A DNA stretch of 64,000 bases from positions 1 to 64,000 of the forward strand of contig CAMCMU010000019.1 of assembly GCA_945876035.1 (NCBI GenBank), in the 5' to 3' direction. This stretch comes from Schlesneria paludicola DSM 18645. Lineage in GTDB: Bacteria; Planctomycetota; Planctomycetia; Planctomycetales; Planctomycetaceae. Within the stretch, counting starts at the first letter, position 1. Each line of letters begins with the position of its first letter. The notes beneath the pieces are model-generated. The model was not told where the DNA came from. It did no database searches and saw nothing but the letters and a program-made list of their open reading frames with translations. Positions 38,482 through 47,616 of this stretch are shown here, in pieces. Position numbers and translations under genes: made by a program.

Positions 38482-40062
38482 ATGGTTGTACAGCCGGTGT
38501 TGATCGACGGAGAGTGGACGAAATCGATCGGAACAGCGACGTTTCAGCCCACCAATCCTCTGACAAGGGAACCGCTGCCGGAACGATATCCCGTCAGTCC
38601 ATGGGCCGAAGTGGAGCAAGCGATCCAGGCGGCACACCGCGTGGCGGAAGTGGTTCGGGGTTGGCCCGGTGAACGGTTTGCCGCGTTTCTTGACAGGCTT
38701 GCCGATCGGATTGATGCTCGTTCCGCAGATCTGGTCGCCATCGCGTCGCTGGAAACAGCTCTCCCCGTGCAACCGCGACTGAAGGATGTCGAGCTGCCAC
38801 GGACGTCTAACCAACTTCGACAGGCGGCTCGTGCTGGACGAGAGGGTTCCTGGGCGATGCCGACAATTGACGCGGCCTCGAACATCCGATCGGTCCTCGG
38901 ACCGATCGGCCCGGTTGTTGTCTTCGGACCAAATAATTTTCCATTCGCTTATAACGGAGCGGCTGGCGGAGATTTCGCCGCTGCGGTTGCCGCTGGGAAT
39001 CCCGTGATCGCGAAAGGCCACTCATCGCACCCTGGAACGACGCGTTTGTTGGCGGAAGAGGCTCAACGAGCGGCGACTGAAACGGGGATGCCAGCCGGTT
39101 TCGTACAGTTGATTTACCGAACCAGTCACGAAGATGGTCAACGCCTGGTGGCTCATCCATTGATCGGAGCCTCAGGCTATACCGGATCGCGGTCAGCGGG
39201 ATTGCAACTGAAGCAAGCTGCCGATCGCGTGGGAAAGCCCATCTATCTGGAACTCTCCAGCATCAATCCGGTCTATGTTCTGCCCGGTGCACTCCGCGAA
39301 CGGGGTCGTGAGATCGCCGAACAGTTCGCCATAAGTTGCTTGATGGGAACCGGACAGTTCTGCACAAACCCCGGTCTGGTGGTTTTGCAATCCTCACCCC
39401 AAGCCGAAGATTTTATCAAGCAGGTGACCGATCGGTTCGCCGCTGCACCCGTCGGAACGCTTCTCGGGGCGGGAGTCCTGTCATATCTGGCGGCCGGTTT
39501 GAAGACGCTGATCGCCAATGGTGCCACGCGACTGACGGGCGGTTTGCCAGGCGGTGGAACGGGTTTTTGCTGCCAGAATACGCTGCTGCGCGTCACGGGA
39601 AAACAATTTGTTTCGGCAGCGGAATGGCTGCAAACCGAAATGTTTGGTAATGCATCTCTGATCGTTGTGGCCGAGACAGACGACGAAATCATCGCTGTGA
39701 CGCGGGCACTCGAGGGGAATCTGACAGGTTGCCTCTATACGGCCAACGACGGCGCGGATGAACTGCTATACGATCGAGTCTCGCTGATTCTGAGACAGAA
39801 GGTGGGGCGCCTACTGAACGATAAGATGCCGACCGGTGTGGCGGTCGTCTCCTCGATGAACCACGGTGGACCGTTTCCCGCAACGGGACATCCCGGCTTC
39901 ACGGCTGTTGGGTTCCCAGCGTCTGTGCGGCGGTTTGCTATGCTCCACTGCTACGACGGAGTCCGTCCTCATCGACTTCCCGACGTCTTGCGCAATAAAA
40001 ATCCCACCGGCTGCGTCTGGCGTTTAATCGACGGTCAGTTCTCACAGGGTGACGTTGGCTAG
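38482..40062 (+). CDS. Aldehyde dehydrogenase, 2-oxoglutarate semialdehyde type
   Basis: 526 residues from ATG 38482 (AAAGGTGAAACG upstream); the frame is open to 38287 but homology begins at VLIDGEWTKS. The NAD(P)-binding strand VVVFGPNNFPFAYNGAAGGD, general base Glu257 in YLELSSINPV and nucleophile Cys294 in GTGQFCTNPG are intact. The N-terminal and substrate-loop style fits alpha-ketoglutarate semialdehyde (2,5-dioxovalerate) dehydrogenases, the last step of non-phosphorylating sugar-acid degradation. Part of this gene (39462-39616) is copied at 40302-40456. Sub-family assignment is by pattern recognition. Confidence 0.85.
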   Translation: MVVQPVLIDGEWTKSIGTATFQPTNPLTREPLPERYPVSPWAEVEQAIQAAHRVAEVVRGWPGERFAAFLDRLADRIDARSADLVAIASLETALPVQPRLKDVELPRTSNQLRQAARAGREGSWAMPTIDAASNIRSVLGPIGPVVVFGPNNFPFAYNGAAGGDFAAAVAAGNPVIAKGHSSHPGTTRLLAEEAQRAATETGMPAGFVQLIYRTSHEDGQRLVAHPLIGASGYTGSRSAGLQLKQAADRVGKPIYLELSSINPVYVLPGALRERGREIAEQFAISCLMGTGQFCTNPGLVVLQSSPQAEDFIKQVTDRFAAAPVGTLLGAGVLSYLAAGLKTLIANGATRLTGGLPGGGTGFCCQNTLLRVTGKQFVSAAEWLQTEMFGNASLIVVAETDDEIIAVTRALEGNLTGCLYTANDGADELLYDRVSLILRQKVGRLLNDKMPTGVAVVSSMNHGGPFPATGHPGFTAVGFPASVRRFAMLHCYDGVRPHRLPDVLRNKNPTGCVWRLIDGQFSQGDVG

Positions 40063-40435
40063 GCGTAGACATTTTTTTTAGAGTGAGTCAGCGCCCAGAT
40101 CAGCAGAGATCACTCCAGATTTGACCGCCAATGTCCGGGGACATGAAACCGTTTCTTGGCGGTCAAAGGACTGTTCGACGAACTGAGTCACCGGATGACC
40201 TTAACTGGAGCGAGCCGCTGGGTCGCTGATGATTCTGCGTCGCAGTAGTGGAAAATCCTCGCAGCCGATGTGTTTCGGCGGCATCAACGTCGGGGTACGA
40301 CTCTCGGGGCGGGAGTCCTGTCATATTTGGCGGCCGGTTTGAAGACGCTGATCGCCAATGGTGCCACGCGACTGACGTGCGGTTTGCTAGGCGGTGGACC
40401 GGATTTTTGCTGCCAGAATACACTGCTGCGCGTCA
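40063..40435. other. Chimeric gene-debris patch
   Basis: No intact gene. From 40203 it is made of two joined fragments copied from genes in this window (separate entries below). 40063-40202 shows nothing. Confidence 0.7.
40203..40296 (+). pseudogene. C-terminal fragment of a lost SUMF1/glycosidase-type gene
   Basis: 94 bases that match 43629-43722 with about 8 differences (roughly 91% identical). One frame reads MCFGGINVGV, paralogous to MCFGDVNVWVIPKA at the end of the intact gene at 43799-46060. The match stops abruptly at 40296, six bases before the next copied fragment starts. Confidence 0.8.
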
Positions 40436-40456
40436 CTAGAAAACAATTCGTTTCGG
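40302..40456 (+). pseudogene. Copied internal fragment of the aldehyde dehydrogenase gene
   Basis: 155 bases aligned without gaps to 39462-39616, exactly 840 bases upstream, with 9 differences (about 94% identical). It encodes GAGVLSYLAAGLKTLIANGA and onward to FCCQNTLLRVTRKQFVS, but has no start and soon runs into a stop at 40480. Several substitutions are non-synonymous, consistent with loss of constraint after copying. Confidence 0.92.
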
Positions 40457-41926
40457 ATTTGGCGTGGTTGGTCGAGTTCTAGGCACGCTGTAAAATCTGA
40501 AAGCCCTTCTGAATTGGGTCAACAAATAACCCCCAGTGTTCGAGGTCGCTCCAGTGACCTTTGCTGCCGTATATGCCTGCAGGGGTGTGTTTCCTTCGAC
40601 GTAAACAGTCAATCCCCATAGCGTTAAGCTATCATTGAAGCCATCGGTGCTACCGAAGTCTGTTTCAATTGTTCCACTAGAAAACTGTGTTAACAAATTT
40701 GTTTCTACGGTTTGGCGATTTGAATATGGCAGAGTCGAGTCTCCTGCGAGCGCCAAAAGGCCGGCCGCCGTATAATTCTGCGTCGTGACCTTACCATTTT
40801 GAACGAAGGGGGACCAAATGTTTATTTGGTTTGTCAGGTGATAACTATTTCCGAGATAAGTAGAGCCGAGTGCAGACAATATCGAATTGGCGATACCCGA
40901 CATACTGGAGTCGTAATTTTCCAGAGCATTCACGTAATTCATCAAACGTATTGGCATTCGACTACAATCTGTCTCGTAAACAGAGGCGGTTCTTGATGCC
41001 GAAACGCTAGAATAATTGGACGAAAAAGTGAGGCCCGCATAAGTAGCGTTGCTCAGCCACACATTGTATAGGGACGATTGGATGGTTGAAGTCGGCTGGT
41101 TTTTCCATGTGGTGCGAGGATCGTCACTCCCAAAATCAAAAACAGCCTTCCATGCCGCTTTCGTATAGGTGATCGCTGACTGCCAGAAATTGGCATAGCT
41201 GGTGTCATAATTTGCGAACAACTGGTAGGCACGAATATCAGAGTAGTCTGGATGCCAACTATAGATGTCGCCCGTCGCAGCTTGGTCCGAGCCATCCGTC
41301 AAGATATATTTGTTTGCTGTATTCGAGGCGGAAGAAGCAAAATCTCTGGTGCGAATGGCTTGAATATAATTGGTCGCCATTTGTTTGTAACTCAACGTGC
41401 TGCCTTGTGTGGGCTTTGTTGGCCAACCATAAACGGCTGATGCATTGTCAGCATAGATGTACGCAAGTGCGATATTGATATCGGCATCGCTGGCCGAACT
41501 TGCACCGCTCTTTAGGGCAAAAGTTCCAGCGGTTGAAGATTGCGTCCAAGTCCAAGGGAGTAAGTTTGTCTTGATGTTTGTCGGGGTCAGACCGGACAGG
41601 ATCCCTGCTTGGACCGTCGCGGAAAGTTTATCAAAGGTGTCTTGGTCATCATAAAGAGCAGCCAAGATCATGGCATAACCCATAGTCTCGCTGACGATGT
41701 TCAAGTTGCCTGCCGTATCCTTATTGAAAATGCCCAACCCATTCGGAACGGCGATGCCGTTCATTTTCGTTACGGTGACCCAATACTCTCCTGCTTGGTA
41801 ACCTTGGTAATAATACTCGTACTTGGAAGCCATTGCCGTGGCGGGAGAAGCCGCGCCCACTTGGCTGGTGAGCAATAAACAGAATGACAGGCCCCGCGCT
41901 ATGACGTGTCGTGAGGTTCGTTGCAT
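40436..41926 (-). CDS. Glycoside hydrolase family 8 enzyme, secreted
   Basis: 496 residues with a signal peptide (RHVIARGLSFCLLLTSQVGA). GH8 enzymes (endoglucanase, chitosanase, xylanase) are inverting (alpha/alpha)6 barrels. The acid Glu is E80 in NIVSETMGYAMILAALYDDQ, and the conserved Asp motif is ASDADINIALAYIYAD (147-149). Later motifs include ETDCSRMPIRLMNYV. The last five or six residues (PKRIVF region) and the stop are read from the opposite strand of the copied dehydrogenase fragment, so the C-terminus may be altered. Ser/Thr/Asn-rich and AT-richer codon use than its neighbours hints at transfer. Substrate is not decided. Confidence 0.88.
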   Translation of the reverse strand: MQRTSRHVIARGLSFCLLLTSQVGAASPATAMASKYEYYYQGYQAGEYWVTVTKMNGIAVPNGLGIFNKDTAGNLNIVSETMGYAMILAALYDDQDTFDKLSATVQAGILSGLTPTNIKTNLLPWTWTQSSTAGTFALKSGASSASDADINIALAYIYADNASAVYGWPTKPTQGSTLSYKQMATNYIQAIRTRDFASSASNTANKYILTDGSDQAATGDIYSWHPDYSDIRAYQLFANYDTSYANFWQSAITYTKAAWKAVFDFGSDDPRTTWKNQPTSTIQSSLYNVWLSNATYAGLTFSSNYSSVSASRTASVYETDCSRMPIRLMNYVNALENYDSSMSGIANSILSALGSTYLGNSYHLTNQINIWSPFVQNGKVTTQNYTAAGLLALAGDSTLPYSNRQTVETNLLTQFSSGTIETDFGSTDGFNDSLTLWGLTVYVEGNTPLQAYTAAKVTGATSNTGGYLLTQFRRAFRFYSVPRTRPTTPNPKRIVF

Positions 41927-42351
41927 TTCTTAGAGTTTCTAAATTTAATTTTGACTTGATCACCCGTGTTCCAATATCAGGGAAACAGACGCATGAAATG
42001 ATACAACGAGTGTCAGGCCGTGTGTTATCAAAAACGGCCTAAAAAACTTTTTTTATTTAGCAATCAGCTGTTACGATATGAAGGCACTGATGTTCGTTTG
42101 TTGTGTTTAATCTACGGACGGCGTCGAGCGACTTCCTTTCGATCATTGTTCCAATTCTCATTCCCTTGGGTTCTCAAATCTCGCGGGAAAAATTCCTCGC
42201 CGTGTGAGAGCACAAAACGTCGAATCGGATGTGGATCAGCGGGGTGCGTGCCTGCCCTCTTGTAACAGGCTGACACCCGTCGGATTTTATCGGAGACTCA
42301 ATCTTCAACGGATCGTCGACATCATTTAATAACCGATCGATATTTGGCGTT
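41927..42351. other. AT-rich divergent intergenic stretch
   Basis: Lies between the leftward GH8 gene and the rightward gene at 42352. It includes an A/T-rich run at about 42041-42060. No gene is supported; the rightward frame is open from 42274 without a standard start codon. Confidence 0.5.
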
Positions 42352-42999
42352 GTGACGCTGTGGGCGGTGTTCAACGGCATGCCTGCATCGGCGGAGGGCC
42401 CGATCTATGTTTCCTACGCAGACGTTGCGGCGTCAGATGTTCCATCCATCACGTTGCTGAAGGTCATCGCCCGCGATGGGAAGTCAAAGCGATATGAGGA
42501 CCTTCTTCCGCTGGATGGTGGCACTGTCGGCATCGCCCATTTTGCAGTGGGTGGGTTAGCTCCACTGTACCGCCACATGGATACGAAGAAGTATTTTAAT
42601 AAGTCGCCTGAAGAGATGATCGCGAGTTTCTCTTCGGGGTGCCGTCCACAAGGACAATCGGGTCACGATACTGGATGGGGCTGCTTTTCGAAGCCGTGGT
42701 GGCATGACGGCATGAAGGCATTCCTCGCGAGCGAAGAGAGTCAGCGAGTCCAAAATGAGGCATGGACCGAAATGATGCAACCGGTCATCGAACAGGCCTT
42801 GTCGAACGGTTGGAAGGATGCGAGAAGCATAGCCATCGCTCTTGGTGTGGCAAACTCGATCGGTAGGGGTGGATTTGCCTCACTGGCCAAGACACATCAC
42901 TGGAAAGCGGAAGAGGTGTTAGCCGCCTATGTCGGGACAAATGAACACAGGCGGCGGCGTCAGCAGGCCCTGAATGAAAACTTCCCCAAGCCCCAATGA
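42352..42999 (+). CDS. Lysozyme/chitosanase-fold-like secreted protein
   Basis: 215 residues from GTG 42352. The N-terminus (LWAVFNGMPASAEGPIYV) looks like the end of a signal peptide, but the positive start is missing; the frame is open upstream to 42274 with no ATG, GTG or TTG, so the 5' end may be damaged. The core has the helical pattern of lysozyme-superfamily hydrolases: LLPLDGGTVGIAHFAVGGLA, EAWTEMMQPVIEQALSNGW, and ARSIAIALGVANSIGRGGFA. This resembles GH46 chitosanase-type or related phage lysozyme-like domains, but I cannot assign a family. It is divergent from GH8, itself a possible chitosanase family. Confidence 0.55.
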   Translation: MTLWAVFNGMPASAEGPIYVSYADVAASDVPSITLLKVIARDGKSKRYEDLLPLDGGTVGIAHFAVGGLAPLYRHMDTKKYFNKSPEEMIASFSSGCRPQGQSGHDTGWGCFSKPWWHDGMKAFLASEESQRVQNEAWTEMMQPVIEQALSNGWKDARSIAIALGVANSIGRGGFASLAKTHHWKAEEVLAAYVGTNEHRRRRQQALNENFPKPQ

Positions 43000-43529
43000 T
43001 AGAGCGGGTACTGGGCTGAAAAACGCAACGCGATTTCCGCGTTTGCCCCATCACAGGTGTTCGCCGATCGACAAGTGATCCGATGGGGATTGACAGGGGA
43101 TGAATCGCGCCGTCTCCTCGGTAAAGTCTCCTTTCGGCCACTGGTGATCCTTTTCTTGATGGTCAGAAGAGAGGCTGGTTTGACCTCGACTGCGGTGCCC
43201 GTCGATATTTTCACAGGGACCGATCATGAGTCTTCAAAAAAACGTCTCCGAAGAATCAGGCCGTGGCTCAGCGGGGCTCGGTTTCACGGCTTTCCACGGA
43301 TCCACCATTCACGGTGACTCAGCTCGACCGCACGAAAATACTTGACGGACAGCATTCCTGATCTGAGCAGCCCGTGGAGCCAGGTCTTGAGCGAGCGAGA
43401 AGTTTCCGTGGAGCGGCGATCAATAAGAGACTTTTGATACGGGTGCGGCTTGGCGGGAGCCTCGCGCTCCCTCTTTCGAGCACTCTCGGACTCGAATTCG
43501 AAGACGGCAACGACTAGTATTCAACCGCT
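43000..43529. other. Gene-free stretch
   Basis: About 530 bases with no supported gene, followed by the gene fragment starting near 43530. Short open frames lack ribosome sites. Confidence 0.45.
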
Positions 43530-43786
43530 CAAATACGAGCGGAACCTTTGAAGACGTTCTGTTCACTGTGGAAATCGCCGCAGAGGCAACGTCAACAGGT
43601 TCTTCGCATCATGACGGTTATGAACGAAAACTGGAGCGAGCCGCTGGGTTGCTGGTGATCCTGCAACGCAGGAGTGGAAAAACCTCGCAGCCGATGTGTT
43701 TCGGCGGCATCAACGTCGGAGTGATTCCCAAGGCGGCTCCGGCAATCAGAATGGAACGTAGAGAGTGTGTCACCCTGAGTGAGTAA
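43530..43786 (+). pseudogene. C-terminal fragment paralogous to the next gene
   Basis: Reads (with frame changes) a segment like TFEDVLFTVEI, then NENWSEPLGCW, then SQPMCFGGINVGVIPKAAP and a stop after 43783. These correspond in order to FKNVQFRMKL, NEDWSRSLTYDA and MCFGDVNVWVIPKAVK at the C-terminus of the protein at 43799-46060. It therefore looks like the surviving 3' end of a lost tandem paralog that stood just upstream. A piece of it is repeated at 40203-40296. Confidence 0.75.
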
Positions 43787-43798
43787 CGAGGTCTTCCG

Positions 43799-46060
43799 AT
43801 GGCGACAAAAATCGCGGTCAACGCTCTGATCGCCTTATTATTCGTGACCATCCCCGTACGGGGGGACGTCTTTCAAATGCCAGCCGGTCTCCGCAGTCTG
43901 GAGATGATCACCGTCGGCGATCCCGAAAACCCGCCTGACGACAACGGCTTCGGTGCAGTCTCGTCTCCCTACAAGATCGGGAAATTTGAGGTCACCACCG
44001 GGCAGTACGTGGAGTTTCTCAACACCAAAGGGAAGTCCAGCCCGGATGGGAGCCTGTGGTTCAACGACATGGACCTTGTCACTCAAGGACCCGGCGTTCG
44101 CTGTGGCATTGAGCGGACCGGTGAACTGGGCAGCTATGTCCATCGGGTCTCCCCGGAACGGGCCAATCGGCCCGTCAATTACGTTAGCTTTTGGGATGCG
44201 TGCCGCTTCTGTAACTGGCTCCACAATGGTCAAGGGGACGGTGACACAGAAACCGGTGCCTACACTCTGAATGGGTACGCCGGCACCGATGGCCGACGCG
44301 TCCAACGAAATCCCGGGGCGAGATGGTTCGTACCAACCGATAACGAGTGGTACAAAGCGGCATACTATGATTCCCAAAAGCAGGGCGGGGCGGGTTATTG
44401 GGACTACCCGACGCGTAGCGATGCCAAACCCAGCCGGGACATGGCTGGCGCGAACGCCGCCAACTACTACGATGGCTCCTATCTCGTTCCCGTCGACTAT
44501 TTCACAGACAGCGGCGCCTTTGCGGCATCCGTTGGCCCTTATGGAACCTTTGATCAGGCCGGCAATGTGTTTGAATGGACCGAAGGCCTTCGCCCCCCGT
44601 TGCTCCGCAATTTATGGGGCGGATCCTATGGATCTGATGATGGTGGTCGCAATGTTCCCGCAGCCCATCAAGATCTGAGCTCCAAGTCGGATACCCCGCA
44701 CGCCGGATTTCGTATCGCTGGTGCTGTGTCTGGTACAACGTCGAGGGTGATCCAGCCCACCGACGTGACCGTCACCAAACCGTCCGCATCGTCGGACTTC
44801 CCACGCAGACCGTGGCGCAATCCAGAGACCGGAAAACAGTTCTTCCCGATGGCCTGGTACTGCTATTTGAGCGATGAAACGGACCTCGATGAAATTGCCA
44901 AGGAGGGAGCCAACCTTGTGCTGTTCATTGCCTCCTACAGCGATGTGGACGACGAGGATAAACTCATTGTCGATATTCAACGGATGTTGAAATATTTGGA
45001 CGAAGCTCATAAACGGGATCTCAAAGTCCATGTCCAGTTGGCCAGCTGGTACGGTCCGTATATTAATCATGATTTGGCTGCGATCGATCGTCAGCGGCGA
45101 TGGGTTGAGGCGGTCAGCCACCATCCGGCCTTTTTTGGATATCAGCTGTACGACGAACCGGAATATCACTCAGGGGGCGGACTCGGCGTCCAAGACCAAC
45201 GGGAGTTGAAAGCTTTTGTCGAGGCTCTCCAACAGAACCGAGATAACATCCGCAAATGGGATTCCAACCCCGACCATTCCATCCAGGTCGTCTTTAATCT
45301 GGTTCCATTATCGAGTTGGACCGCGTATCTGCCGGTGATTGATTCTTTTCAAGTTGACCGCTATCCCTGCGATGCAACGCAGGCCTATTTTGGGCACCAA
45401 GGGGATTGGGGCCCGTTAATCATGGCCTGGTCGATGGCGCATGGCGTCGCCGCTCTGCATGACATGCCGCATCTCCACAACCCGTCCCCGTGCCTGCAAG
45501 GTGTCGGTCCGGCTCACCGCGAGGGCACGACTTTGGGGCTCTGGAGAAACCCTCTGTATGAAGAATCACGCTACATGGCCTATTCGTCTCTGACTGTCGG
45601 AAGTTGGGGGGTGTTCCATTGGATTCGCAATATTGGCCATCCCAACTCATCAACAATTATGAGGAATGTCGGACGATTATACGCCGAATTGAGACAATTG
45701 CTGCCAGCCTTCGAACAGAGTTACGAGCACCCACCCTTTACGGTCCGGCACGATCACCAGGGGATCACACGCGATTTTCTGACCGATACGGTTTCCGATA
45801 TTACGACATTGGCATTGGAGGATGGGGAAAATTATTACATCATCGCCGCCGACAACAGTAGTTTGTTCAAGAACGTTCAATTTCGGATGAAGCTCCCGCA
45901 GATGCAAGGAACGTTTGAAAACCGCGAAGCGCATGTACTGAACGAAGATTGGTCGCGAAGCCTGACCTACGATGCCGCCACCGAAGAGTGGCAAATCGCG
46001 TCTCACCACATGTGTTTCGGAGACGTCAATGTGTGGGTCATTCCGAAAGCCGTGAAGTAG
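43799..46060 (+). CDS. SUMF1-domain protein fused to a glycosidase-like barrel
   Basis: 753 residues, secreted (signal ATKIAVNALIALLFVTIPVR, cut before GDVFQ). Residues of about 35-310 match the formylglycine-generating enzyme/SUMF1 fold: YKIGKFEVTTGQYVEFLN, PVNYVSFWDACRFCNWLHNG, RWFVPTDNEWYKAAYYD, GNVFEWTE and AGFRIAG; this is the common planctomycete PEP-type relative, and the paired catalytic cysteines of true FGE are not evident. After a linker (330-345) a TIM-barrel-like domain follows: FFPMAWYCYLSDETDLDEIA, VHVQLASWYGPYINHD, GYQLYDEPEYH with a candidate acid Glu, and a final beta-sandwich ending MCFGDVNVWVIPKAVK. A carbohydrate-acting role is inferred. Confidence 0.75.
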   Translation: MATKIAVNALIALLFVTIPVRGDVFQMPAGLRSLEMITVGDPENPPDDNGFGAVSSPYKIGKFEVTTGQYVEFLNTKGKSSPDGSLWFNDMDLVTQGPGVRCGIERTGELGSYVHRVSPERANRPVNYVSFWDACRFCNWLHNGQGDGDTETGAYTLNGYAGTDGRRVQRNPGARWFVPTDNEWYKAAYYDSQKQGGAGYWDYPTRSDAKPSRDMAGANAANYYDGSYLVPVDYFTDSGAFAASVGPYGTFDQAGNVFEWTEGLRPPLLRNLWGGSYGSDDGGRNVPAAHQDLSSKSDTPHAGFRIAGAVSGTTSRVIQPTDVTVTKPSASSDFPRRPWRNPETGKQFFPMAWYCYLSDETDLDEIAKEGANLVLFIASYSDVDDEDKLIVDIQRMLKYLDEAHKRDLKVHVQLASWYGPYINHDLAAIDRQRRWVEAVSHHPAFFGYQLYDEPEYHSGGGLGVQDQRELKAFVEALQQNRDNIRKWDSNPDHSIQVVFNLVPLSSWTAYLPVIDSFQVDRYPCDATQAYFGHQGDWGPLIMAWSMAHGVAALHDMPHLHNPSPCLQGVGPAHREGTTLGLWRNPLYEESRYMAYSSLTVGSWGVFHWIRNIGHPNSSTIMRNVGRLYAELRQLLPAFEQSYEHPPFTVRHDHQGITRDFLTDTVSDITTLALEDGENYYIIAADNSSLFKNVQFRMKLPQMQGTFENREAHVLNEDWSRSLTYDAATEEWQIASHHMCFGDVNVWVIPKAVK

Positions 46061-46352
46061 TCGAGACGGAAAAAATGAAAACTACACGGGGGGGTTGCAA
46101 CCACAGGAGAGTCACGAAGAGTCGCACCACACACACGGGACTGAGGCAACACGTTTCACGAAAAAACTCTGTCGACCACTGAGTTCCCTCGTCCTTCGTG
46201 AAATACTTTTTTCAAGATCAACAGCGGCTTATCGCTGGCTGATGATGGGGGTTAATCGAGACAATGCGTTTGAGGATTGCTAGTCTATCGAACGTGGTAA
46301 CGTAAATAACGCCGATTCCGTGTTGAAGCTGCTCGTAATTGGGAAGACGAAC

Positions 46353-47318
46353 ATGCTGATTTTTCAGAGAACTCCATCGGTAAACTGGGAGCCGGTGCCG
46401 GTCGATCACACCGGTCAAAGGATGGTCTGGGCGTGGTTTCGTCCGGCGACGGTTCCGACTGGAATGATGTTCGTGATTCCCGAGGCGTTATTTGTTGACG
46501 GCGTCGGACTTTCGGTCAGGTGGTTGGTCGCGTGTGCCGGACTCGATCCGGCACAAGTCCACTGCTGGACCATCCAAGGCATGAATTTTGACGCGGTCGG
46601 CGGAACATCGGGACTGCTGGATCAAAGTCTGCCGAGTCCTCCGAACGGAGGGGACTTAGAAGTTTCAATCTGGATGGTCGTTATCTCGCAGCCAGGATGG
46701 CCGGGGGTGTCCACCCACTCGGCGGAATATTCTGCGCCAGCGGTGGCCTATCCGGGATACGGTGCTGCGTCTATTTCGAGTGAAGATCAACTGCTTTTAA
46801 ACGCGATCGAGTCCAATTGGAGAGACGTGCTCGCCTTGGATGTTCGAATCATATCACTTCGAAAAGAGATTGGTTCGGTCTCGTCGCGGCTCAGTTCACT
46901 CAACCGCGATTTGACGTCCCACGAGCGTCTCATCTGCACGTCGAAAGACGTGGGGGATTGGGCCGATTGCCGTCGAGCCTTACGCGATGCGATTATGGTC
47001 ATGGCGCGTTCGGTGAAGGAAATCGATTTGGGGACGACAAGTGGCGCAGGGCGACGGCATCAATTTGAGGAAATCCACCAAAACCATGTTGTTTTACGGA
47101 TTCCCTTTCCAGGGATCCGGCAGGCGGTGAATGAATTCGAAACCTATCGAAAAATCCTGCAAAGTGTTATTGGATCAGCGCAGGCCAGCCTGTCTCGCGG
47201 CGGCCGCGATGCCGAAACACGTGCCAATTCGTTTCTCCAACGAATTCAGGCGAAGGCGATGACAAAGCGGAAAGCGGGAAAAGTTTTGTTTTCAAAATCG
47301 TTCCCGCCGCCCGGATAA
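46353..47318 (+). CDS. Hypothetical cytoplasmic protein
   Basis: 321 residues from ATG 46353 (GGGAAG ribosome site); the frame is open to GTG 46320. The N-terminal 140 residues are beta-rich (VNWEPVPVDHTGQRMVWAWF) with Trp/Pro; the C-terminal 170 form a long helical, coiled-coil-like region (LDVRIISLRKEIGSVSSRLS, then RRALRDAIMVMARSVKEIDL). No signal peptide and no family recognised. Confidence 0.6.
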   Translation: MLIFQRTPSVNWEPVPVDHTGQRMVWAWFRPATVPTGMMFVIPEALFVDGVGLSVRWLVACAGLDPAQVHCWTIQGMNFDAVGGTSGLLDQSLPSPPNGGDLEVSIWMVVISQPGWPGVSTHSAEYSAPAVAYPGYGAASISSEDQLLLNAIESNWRDVLALDVRIISLRKEIGSVSSRLSSLNRDLTSHERLICTSKDVGDWADCRRALRDAIMVMARSVKEIDLGTTSGAGRRHQFEEIHQNHVVLRIPFPGIRQAVNEFETYRKILQSVIGSAQASLSRGGRDAETRANSFLQRIQAKAMTKRKAGKVLFSKSFPPPG

Positions 47319-47575
47319 GCCACAACGAAATGCCGCATCTGAGGCGGCGAGGCTGGCCTCGCCGTCGCTCTGTCTGCCGTCAACCGATGATAACCACCAC
47401 GGACTGCGTTTTTCGTGGCCTTCCTTAGCCGCAGCCAGAGGAACGACCATGCTGAGGCTCTCTCCGTGACTTTCGGATGACTGTTGGTCGGAATCAACGT
47501 CGTGTTTGCTGAGCGTTTTTCTGGGGCCTCTGCCGCGATCATCAGATCTCTGGTGAAGTCCACCGCATGCTCCAT
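47246..47575 (-). CDS. Hypothetical small protein
   Basis: 109 residues from ATG 47575, chosen because AGGAG lies 7 bases before it. The first 60 residues (EHAVDFTRDLMIAAEAPEKR, then WSFLWLRLRKATKNAVRGGY) look protein-like. The 3' 73 bases overlap the end of the plus-strand gene at 46353, unusual for two real genes. It may be a truncated gene. No family recognised. Confidence 0.35.
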   Translation of the reverse strand: MEHAVDFTRDLMIAAEAPEKRSANTTLIPTNSHPKVTERASAWSFLWLRLRKATKNAVRGGYHRLTADRATARPASPPQMRHFVVAYPGGGNDFENKTFPAFRFVIAFA

Positions 47576-47616
47576 GTTGTTGCTCCTCAGAAGAGTGCGG
47601 CTCTCCCTTTTCTTTA

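Noticed and set aside
46148-46160. ACACGTTTCACGA considered as a second parS site
   Set aside because: Only a half-site; the palindrome is not completed on the right.
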